A program made the translations under genes and the position numbers. Positions 21,503 through 27,641 of a DNA stretch of 34,132 bases are shown here, piece by piece. Where the stretch lies: the IMG/VR virus record IMGVR_UViG_3300027842_000057, positions 1 to 34,132 of that record. One strand, given 5' to 3'. Source of the DNA: a virus. The notes beneath the pieces were generated by a model. That model saw only the letters and a list, made by a program, of their open reading frames with translations. It was not told where the DNA came from and searched no databases. The stretch's first letter is position 1, and the number at the start of each line of letters is the position of its first letter.

Positions 21503-22326
21503 CCGCAAAGCTCAAGCTTGTACCCTCTGATTCGGCGTATCGCGTTTCGGCGATCCATCGCACATTCGATCCGGCCGAGGTCAATCCAATCCTCAACGAT
21601 CCTTCCGTGTTTCCGCTGATCTCGTTTCCTGGCCAAGGTCCGATGGACGCGACCACGCTCCTCGCCGATGCCCGAAATGTCGCGCTCGCGACCGATGGCG
21701 GTGTGATTCTGTTCTCGCCCGATCCCGATTGGGCATCTGGCATCTACAACGTCCACACCAATTTTCTAGGTGACTGCCGCGGCGAATATGCGCTCGCCGC
21801 GTCGCTTGCCGCCTATCGCTGGATGTTCACGCATACCGAATGCCTGCAGCTCCAGACCATGGTGCCGGTCTTCAACAAAGGGGCCGATGCATTCTGCCGG
21901 CGCGTAGGGGCGAGTCTGGCATTCACGCTAAAGGCCCTCTGGCCGCGGCCGGAAGGCCCCCCATGCGATATCAAATATTACTATCTCTCAGTGCATGATT
22001 GGCTGCGCAAGCATGGCATCCCGCTAATCGAGGTCGGCAGGAGCTTCCATAAGCGTCTCCACGAGGAGTATGTCCGTCATGCCTTCGTGCCGAAGATCCA
22101 TCCCGATGAGGCTGCACACGACATGCACGTCGGATTCTGCATCGAAACGATTCATGGCGGGGAGCCCGAGAAGGCCGTGATCCTCTATAACCGCTGGGCG
22201 CGGTTCGCCGGTTATGGTCAGATCAGCCTCAATGCAAAGAATCCATTGTTGATCGATATCGGCGAGGCGTTGCTTGAGGTCAAGAACGGCAGCTTCAAGG
22301 TGATCAAATGCCGACCGCAGCCCTGA
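21499..22326 (+). CDS. GNAT acetyltransferase-like phage protein (P22 gp14 position)
   Basis: The 275-residue protein has a GNAT-like core: VALATDGGVILFSPD, then IYNVHTNFLGDCRGEYALAA, AYRWMFTHTECLQLQTMVP and NKGADAFCRRVGASLAFTLK. The order (strand, acceptor strand, acetyl-CoA loop region, helix, later strand) follows that fold, although a standard R/Q-x-x-G-x-G/A loop is only loosely matched by GDCRGEY. Phages often carry such proteins in virion operons. P22 gp14, a virion assembly protein at the same map position, is the likely counterpart; I believe it has a related fold but could not check. It overlaps neighbours on both sides. Confidence 0.6.
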   Translation: MTAKLKLVPSDSAYRVSAIHRTFDPAEVNPILNDPSVFPLISFPGQGPMDATTLLADARNVALATDGGVILFSPDPDWASGIYNVHTNFLGDCRGEYALAASLAAYRWMFTHTECLQLQTMVPVFNKGADAFCRRVGASLAFTLKALWPRPEGPPCDIKYYYLSVHDWLRKHGIPLIEVGRSFHKRLHEEYVRHAFVPKIHPDEAAHDMHVGFCIETIHGGEPEKAVILYNRWARFAGYGQISLNAKNPLLIDIGEALLEVKNGSFKVIKCRPQP

Positions 22327-23027
22327 TCTCGGGTGGTCTTGGACTTGCCGGCTCGATCGGCTCGGCCTACATCGGATCGAATGCCGCCCGACAAGCGTCA
22401 CAGGCGCAGATCGGCTTTGGCCAGCAGGCTTTGGCACAACTCCAGAGCGCCTTGGGGCCGCTCTTGAGCGCGGGCCGCTCGATTACGGATGCCTCCCTCG
22501 GCCCGTTGACTCGGCTCCTCACACCAGGCCCGGATCAGACGGCAGCTCTTTCACAGCTTCCCGGCTTTCAGTTCGCCCAGGATTGGGGCCAGCGTGCCGT
22601 CGAGAATCTTGGTTCAAGAATGGGCTTTGGCGGCAATACACTTGCGGCCGGAGCGCAGTTTGCGACCGGCACGGCGCAACAGGGATTCGGCAGTCTTGTC
22701 GGGATGTTGCAGAATTTCCTGGGAAGCGGTCTCGGAGCGCAAGCTCACGCTGGGACTGCATTAGGCCAGGGCACGGCGGGTGTGCTGGGTGGCATGGGTA
22801 ATGCGGCGGCCTCGGGCATCCTTGGTTCAGCCAATGCCATCTCAGGCGGCATTACCGGGGGCACCAATGCGCTATCCAACGCGGCGATGATTAATGCCCT
22901 CGGATCGAAGTTGGCAGCCTTGCGCGGCGGCGGTCCCGGTGGCGACGGCATCTATGGAACTCCAAGCGAATTAGGAGCTGGCGGCTTTTCAATGCCGGGA
23001 TTTGATCCGATAGGGTTCGGTGGGTGA
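22308..23027 (+). CDS. DNA transfer / ejection protein, P22 gp7-like
   Basis: This 239-residue protein is rich in glycine, alanine and glutamine. It begins with a glycine-zipper-like hydrophobic segment (LISGGLGLAGSIGSAYIGSN), then NAARQASQAQIGFGQQALAQ, and ends in a glycine-rich, disordered tail. This is the usual appearance of the smallest ejection protein, released from the head with the DNA to help cross the cell envelope. It follows the gp14-like gene as in P22 and overlaps it by 19 bases. P22 gp7 has a similar length (229). Confidence 0.65.
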   Translation: MPTAALISGGLGLAGSIGSAYIGSNAARQASQAQIGFGQQALAQLQSALGPLLSAGRSITDASLGPLTRLLTPGPDQTAALSQLPGFQFAQDWGQRAVENLGSRMGFGGNTLAAGAQFATGTAQQGFGSLVGMLQNFLGSGLGAQAHAGTALGQGTAGVLGGMGNAAASGILGSANAISGGITGGTNALSNAAMINALGSKLAALRGGGPGGDGIYGTPSELGAGGFSMPGFDPIGFGG

Positions 23028-23028
23028 T

Positions 23029-23241
23029 ATGATCCGGCGTCAGTTCTATGGCTGGTTTGACGCGCGCCGTCGTGATTTCAGGCTATCGCTGGCGCCGGCC
23101 GACGCTCCGGTGCGGCCATCGCTCGGATTTGCCACCAAGGCCGAGGCGATTGAGTTCGCGCAACGCAAGCGCGGTAGCATCATGTGGTGGCCAATCTTGA
23201 CGTATGACCAGGAAATGATCGGGCGGGAGATGCACGGATGA
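23029..23241 (+). CDS. Small hypothetical protein (70 aa)
   Basis: The ATG at 23029 lies one base after the previous stop; ATG 23020 in the same frame is an alternative. The product starts MIRRQFYGWFDARRRDFRLS and contains GFATKAEAIEFAQRKRGSIM, a compact beta-helix layout. Its last codons (M-H-G-stop) overlap the next ATG and are part of a duplicated 64-bp segment. Function unknown. Confidence 0.55.
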   Translation: MIRRQFYGWFDARRRDFRLSLAPADAPVRPSLGFATKAEAIEFAQRKRGSIMWWPILTYDQEMIGREMHG

Positions 23242-23294
23242 CTCCCCAAGAAGAATGGAACGCAAAATGGCTGATGTCTATAAGCGAGCTTGAG
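23231..23294 (+). repeat. 64-bp direct repeat, copy 1
   Basis: This copy covers the end of the 70-aa gene and the first 19 codons of the next. It recurs at 23495-23558, 264 bases (88 codons) later, with two differences. The copies bracket an inserted domain in the alpha-CTD-like gene. Confidence 0.9.
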
Positions 23295-23789
23295 TCAAAG
23301 GACGGGACCATGACCGAACTTAAGACCAGCGAATCCCTATTGGCGACCCTACAAAAGGCGTCAAAACGCGTGCTTACTGCCGAGGAACTCAAGAAGCAGC
23401 GCGTCTCCTTCATCATGGGCTCCCTCAAGGAGTCCAGCACAGTCACGCGCGCCCGCATCCAAGAAGTGCTCGCCCGACAGGAGGGGAACGGAGGTGCACG
23501 GATGACTCCCCAAGAAGAATGGGACGCAAAATGGCTGATGTCCATAAGCGAGCTTGAGATATCCATTAGAACTCGCAATTGCTTGCAATATGCAGATGGT
23601 AAATATTTCCATGCTATAAACAACATGTTGCAACTATTGACTACAGGCGAATGCGAGCTATTAAGAATCCCGAATTTTGGTCGTAAAAGTCTTTTAGATT
23701 TGAAAGAAGGTCTTGCAATGAAAGGTTTTTATTTAGGAATGAGCGTTCCGCCCAGGCCTATTGAGCATCATTTCATGGCAACGGGATAA
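23238..23789 (+). CDS. RNA polymerase alpha C-terminal domain-like protein
   Basis: Residues 103-172 of 183 resemble the alpha-CTD of RNA polymerase: ISELEISIRTRNCL, then CELLRIPNFGRKSLLDLKEG and MKGFYLGM. The residues that contact UP-element DNA in E. coli alpha (R265, N268, G296, K298, S299) correspond to R111, N114, G148, K150 and S151, all conserved. There is a loop about six residues longer between them. The N-terminal part holds the duplicated segment MTPQEEWNAKWLMSISELE and an inserted piece (TELKTSESLLATLQ to RIQEVLARQEG) like small phage proteins. The alpha-CTD stretch is clearly AT-richer than its neighbours. It may compete with or recruit host polymerase; that is inference. Confidence 0.75.
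   Translation: MTPQEEWNAKWLMSISELESKDGTMTELKTSESLLATLQKASKRVLTAEELKKQRVSFIMGSLKESSTVTRARIQEVLARQEGNGGARMTPQEEWDAKWLMSISELEISIRTRNCLQYADGKYFHAINNMLQLLTTGECELLRIPNFGRKSLLDLKEGLAMKGFYLGMSVPPRPIEHHFMATG
23495..23558 (+). repeat. 64-bp direct repeat, copy 2
   Basis: This copy is in frame inside the alpha-CTD-like gene and encodes ARMTPQEEWDAKWLMSISELE in part. It keeps the stop region of the upstream small gene as coding sequence. It probably marks the original start of the alpha-CTD gene before the insertion. Confidence 0.9.
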
Positions 23790-23791
23790 CG

Positions 23792-24352
23792 ATGACCGCG
23801 CTCGCGAACAGCCTCCCTCCGGCACCAGACCTCAACGCCAATCCGCCGGGGCCGCTCGCTGGCGCGATGGGGCCGCAGCCTGCCATGGGCGCCCTGCAAG
23901 GCGTTCCGGGGGCACCGCAGGACCAGCAACAGGCTGCGCCTGCGCCCGCGCCCACACACGAGCAGGCCGTTGCGGCGCTGCGCCATTTTCAAGCCATCAT
24001 CGCCGAAGGCAGGACTCTCCTCAAGAATCCCGATATCGGTAAGGCTTCGATCAAGTCAGCCATTCAAGACGGCGCCGTAAAGCTCGTCGCGGATGGGATT
24101 ATATCAGCGGCCGACGCGGTGTCCCAACTTGCAACCGTGCCGGAGCGCCCATTTGATCAAAAGCAATGGGTCGAAAAGCTCTATGTTAATGCAGTCCAAG
24201 CGCAGGCTGCGGTGCTTGATCATCATCGCGCCGCCCATATCGGCACGGGCGATTACGGCATCGAAAGCCAAATGCACAAGTCAGATCCCGACATGCACAA
24301 GCAGACGTTGGCCGGCATGATGGAAACGCACTATCGCGGAAAGGCGGCGTAA
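23792..24352 (+). CDS. Hypothetical virion/ejection-region protein (186 aa)
   Basis: The gene starts two bases after the alpha-CTD-like gene. Residues 1-55 are disordered (proline, alanine, glutamine). Residues about 56-180 are helical (THEQAVAALRHFQAIIAEGR, KQWVEKLYVNAVQAQAAVLD) with a histidine-rich end (HHRAAHIGTGDYG). It lies between gp7-like and gp20-like genes and probably belongs to the ejected set. No named family is recognised. Confidence 0.6.
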   Translation: MTALANSLPPAPDLNANPPGPLAGAMGPQPAMGALQGVPGAPQDQQQAAPAPAPTHEQAVAALRHFQAIIAEGRTLLKNPDIGKASIKSAIQDGAVKLVADGIISAADAVSQLATVPERPFDQKQWVEKLYVNAVQAQAAVLDHHRAAHIGTGDYGIESQMHKSDPDMHKQTLAGMMETHYRGKAA

Positions 24353-24353
24353 C

Positions 24354-25637
24354 GTGCCGGATGCTTCTGCATTATATCCCCAGCCGCCCGCGCCGCCTGA
24401 GCCCTCATCGAGCCTGATGAGCGATCCGCTGCGGGCGCTTTCGGCATTGGGACAGATCAATTCGCTGCTCGAATTCAGTGGCCGGCGCGCGGCGGCTGGT
24501 GCGTTGCAGAACGCCATCAATCCCGATGGTTCGATCGACCGCGGCCGGTTGATGGAGGGGCTGAAAAATTCCCCAATCGTCACGCCGGGAGCCATGACCG
24601 ATGCGCTTACGGCACATAATGTCCTGATCCAAAATGATACAGCTCAGTTTGAACAATGGGCAAAACAAAGCGATTATGCTCGGCAGAACTTTGCGGCACG
24701 GCTGAATCAGAAAACGCCGATCACGGCAGAACAAGTGCGGCATGATCAGGCGTCGATGAGCACAAATGCCGATCCGCGAGCGCTTCCGTCATCGGTCATA
24801 GCGAATATGGCCGATTCGATCCTTAATGATCCCGCTGGCGTCAATCAAGCCTATCGGAACATGGGTGCCCGTGTGATGGGTCCGGCGGCGGCGCTCACGC
24901 CCGCACCTGCGCCACCCACAGCCGGCGGCGTCGAACAAAAACAACCTCTCATTCAATTTGGACAGGCACCTGCTCCCGGCGGCGCTCCGGCTGGCAGCGC
25001 CGTGCCGGTCGGCAATCCGCCGGGGACAGAAGAATCTTCAAAATTCATGCAAGAGGAACTGCGCCGCCAAGGCAATTTTGGCCAGGAAATCTATCCTTTG
25101 CAAAGGGCGTTGGAGCTGGCGCAAAAGCTCGGTCCCGGCGGAATGGCGCCAGGATCAAAAGGCCGGCAGGATTTCGAATCGTTTATCTATGGGCTGGCGC
25201 CCGAGCTTGTTCCGGCGGGAATGCAGGACAAAATCAAGAATTATGCCGAACTGGAAAAGTACCTCACCCAAAATATGTCGATGCGGGCCAATAATCTTGG
25301 CCCGCACACCAATGAAGGTCTGGCAACCGCGGTGACCGGAAGCCCAAGCGTGCACATTAACGACCTCGCCGGCGTTGATCTCATCAAGGCCGGCATCATG
25401 TTGCGTCGCATGGAATATGCGCAGGTGCAGCAAGCCGCAAAATCGGGGCCAGTCCAATATGCGCAGAAAAAGGCGCAATTCGCGCCTACTCAAGACCCGC
25501 GCGCTTATGGCATCGATCTCGCATCGCCCGATCAGATCCAACAATGGCAGAAAAGTCTCAAGGGCAAAGAGCGCGATCGTTTCAATCTTTCACTCCGCTC
25601 GGCAATCGATAGCGGTGTCGTCTTGCCGCAACAATGA
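24354..25637 (+). CDS. Ejection protein, P22 gp20-like
   Basis: The start is GTG 24354 with GGAAAGG nine bases upstream. The 427 residues are mainly helical, with disordered proline-rich joints around 175-235. Recognisable segments are LRALSALGQINSLLEFSGRR, YARQNFAARLNQKTPITAEQ and SPDQIQQWQKSLKGKERDRF. P22 gp20 (471) occupies the same place, before gp16, and is ejected with the DNA. The assignment rests on position, size and composition, not on a motif. Confidence 0.55.
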   Translation: MPDASALYPQPPAPPEPSSSLMSDPLRALSALGQINSLLEFSGRRAAAGALQNAINPDGSIDRGRLMEGLKNSPIVTPGAMTDALTAHNVLIQNDTAQFEQWAKQSDYARQNFAARLNQKTPITAEQVRHDQASMSTNADPRALPSSVIANMADSILNDPAGVNQAYRNMGARVMGPAAALTPAPAPPTAGGVEQKQPLIQFGQAPAPGGAPAGSAVPVGNPPGTEESSKFMQEELRRQGNFGQEIYPLQRALELAQKLGPGGMAPGSKGRQDFESFIYGLAPELVPAGMQDKIKNYAELEKYLTQNMSMRANNLGPHTNEGLATAVTGSPSVHINDLAGVDLIKAGIMLRRMEYAQVQQAAKSGPVQYAQKKAQFAPTQDPRAYGIDLASPDQIQQWQKSLKGKERDRFNLSLRSAIDSGVVLPQQ

Positions 25638-25654
25638 ATCGGTTATAAGGCGCC

Positions 25655-26407
25655 ATGCGCACCGTCTACATCATCCGCCACGGCCAGACATTGCTCAACA
25701 AGCAGGACAAGATCAGGTCATGGCTGAACATCCCGCTCGATGAGCAGGGCTTTAGCGAGGCGCGCAAGCTTGGTTGGGAACTCAATCGACAGGGAGTCCA
25801 GATCGATGGCCTGTTCTCCTCCGATCTCCTGCGCTCTGAGCAGACCACGATCGAGGTCGCCAAGATGGCGGGCTTCCAGATTCTTGGGACCACCATCGGA
25901 TTGCGTCCTTGGAACGTCGGCAGCCTGTCGGGCACCGATGGGCCTACCGCCCACAAAGTCATGATGGAGCACGCCCGAAATGATCCCGATAAAGTGATCG
26001 GCGGGGATGGCGAATCGTTCAACATCTTCAAATATCGCGTCCTGACTTGCGTCATCGGCTTGCTCAATTCCCATCCGGGGAAGGTGCTCGGGCTTGTCTC
26101 GCATAGCCGCGGCGAGCGGATCATTCATGCCTGGGCAGCTGGCGGCTCCTGTGAATCGCTCGGGATTGATCTCGACGTATTCGGCGAGCGTGGCGAGGCC
26201 ACGGCGAGCGCATCGCGGGTCGAGATCAAATGTTCGCTGGTCGTGGGGGGCGACGACGGGCCTTCGACTGCGAATAACGATCAGGAACAGCCGCCCATGG
26301 CCGGTGCCCGCAAGAGTGCGCTCGATGGTCAATGGTATGTGAACGATCAGTCCCGTCCAGGCAAGTATCTCCGTGTAAGGCGAGGCCAAGGCCGTGCCGC
26401 CGCCTGA
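25655..26407 (+). CDS. Histidine phosphatase (phosphoglycerate mutase-like) with C-terminal virion-type tail
   Basis: The fold and active site are clear: RHG at 8-10 (YIIRHGQTLLN), R60 in SSDLLRSEQT, RPWNVGSLSG (84-93), GESF (119-122) and the second catalytic histidine H150 in GLVSHSRGER. The enzyme would use a phospho-histidine intermediate; the substrate is unknown. After the domain (about 200) comes a linker and a short segment DGQWYVNDQSRPGKYLRVRR. Its DG-x-Y-x-x-P-x-x-P-G-K-Y pattern recalls short repeats in other phage virion proteins. The ribosome site is AAGGCG. It lies between gp20-like and ART-like genes, so it may be carried in the virion. Confidence 0.85.
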   Translation: MRTVYIIRHGQTLLNKQDKIRSWLNIPLDEQGFSEARKLGWELNRQGVQIDGLFSSDLLRSEQTTIEVAKMAGFQILGTTIGLRPWNVGSLSGTDGPTAHKVMMEHARNDPDKVIGGDGESFNIFKYRVLTCVIGLLNSHPGKVLGLVSHSRGERIIHAWAAGGSCESLGIDLDVFGERGEATASASRVEIKCSLVVGGDDGPSTANNDQEQPPMAGARKSALDGQWYVNDQSRPGKYLRVRRGQGRAAA

Positions 26408-27641
26408 CGATCTCTCCCTTGAGCCGGTGGATCATGATCCGTTCCCTGGCCAGCCATCGCCATCTGACGTGCAATCGATGACGCATCAAGCCATAGGGCC
26501 TAATCCGGCAAAGCCGATCCTCGATGCCCTGCGGGCCTTCATGACGGGAGGTCTGCAAGGCATGGCCAATGTTCAAGGCATGAACACGCCGGAATGGTCG
26601 CAACGGCTGGGTTCGATCTTGACAAGCCCGGAGGCGAATGCGGCGCTGGGGGTCATGTCGCCAGTCGGCACCAAAGGCATCACCGCCTTCCATGGCTCCC
26701 CCCATGATTTTGACGCCTTCGACATCTCCCAGATCGGAACGGGAGAAGGCGCACAAGCTTATGGGCATGGGCTGTATTTCGCGGAGAATGAGGGCGTGGC
26801 GCAAAGTTATAGGAGTAAGTTGTCCGACAACAGTTTTCGAATACAGTCACCTGATGGTGATAGTTTTGGTCACAAAGAATTGGCAGACGCTGTGCGCATG
26901 GAAACCAATCCAGAGCTAGCTGATGATGCCCGCGAAGGATGGGATTGGGCATTTCGCAATTTTGCTGAACAGAACGGTAAATTTAATACTCATCCTGGAA
27001 AAAGTGCCGAATTCCACCAAGGTTATGACTCTGCAAAGGGTCTTCTTCAGGAGCATGGATTTGCGCCGGTTGAGCCCGGCCGCATGTACCAAGTCTCCAT
27101 TAACGCCGATCCCGAGCATTTCCTGGATTGGGACAAGCCATTGAGCGAGCAGAGTCCGAAGGTGCAGGAGGCGTTGCGTCCGGTCATAAATCAACTTGAA
27201 CCTGGAGCCGGAGAGGGAAATTTGCCGAAAAGCGTTTCTGGTGATTCGTGGTTGCAATTCGCTGAAAACAAGCTTGGACGAGAAGGTGTGTCTAAATCAT
27301 TGAAAGAAGCCGGCATCCCCGGCATCAAGTATCTGGATCAAGGATCACGGAACGTTGGCTTAACCTTTGAGGTTGCCAGCAATCCAAACGGCAGCTTTGA
27401 TTTGATAAAACATCGCCTCGGTACGGAGAATGTCATAGGAAATTATGAGACGCGCGAAGCTGCAAACGCTGCTCGTGACGCGCAGATTCCACAAGAAACC
27501 CACAACTACGTCGTCTTCGATGACAAGCTTATCGACATCATGAAGAAATATGGCATCGCGGGAATAGGCGCCCTTCCCGCAATGGGCGCCTATCATTTCC
27601 AGACCGATTCCGTTGATCACGATCCCTTCTCAGGTCAATGA
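26394..27641 (+). CDS. ADP-ribosyltransferase-like protein (ART-PolyVal type)
   Basis: The start is GTG 26394, overlapping the phosphatase by 14 bases. From about residue 96 the sequence follows the ADP-ribosyltransferase domain known from phage polyvalent proteins: ITAFHGSPHDFDAFD (H100), then YGHGLYFAENEGVAQSYR (Y128), a long insert, GIPGIKYLDQGSRN (307-320) and HNYVVFDDKLIDIM (370-383). The first two match the H and Y positions of the H-Y-E type. The insert (about 142-260) is AT-richer than its surroundings. Both ends carry VDHDPF-x-GQ (12-20 and the last nine residues). It might modify host proteins on entry; target unknown. Confidence 0.7.
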   Translation: MPPPDDLSLEPVDHDPFPGQPSPSDVQSMTHQAIGPNPAKPILDALRAFMTGGLQGMANVQGMNTPEWSQRLGSILTSPEANAALGVMSPVGTKGITAFHGSPHDFDAFDISQIGTGEGAQAYGHGLYFAENEGVAQSYRSKLSDNSFRIQSPDGDSFGHKELADAVRMETNPELADDAREGWDWAFRNFAEQNGKFNTHPGKSAEFHQGYDSAKGLLQEHGFAPVEPGRMYQVSINADPEHFLDWDKPLSEQSPKVQEALRPVINQLEPGAGEGNLPKSVSGDSWLQFAENKLGREGVSKSLKEAGIPGIKYLDQGSRNVGLTFEVASNPNGSFDLIKHRLGTENVIGNYETREAANAARDAQIPQETHNYVVFDDKLIDIMKKYGIAGIGALPAMGAYHFQTDSVDHDPFSGQ

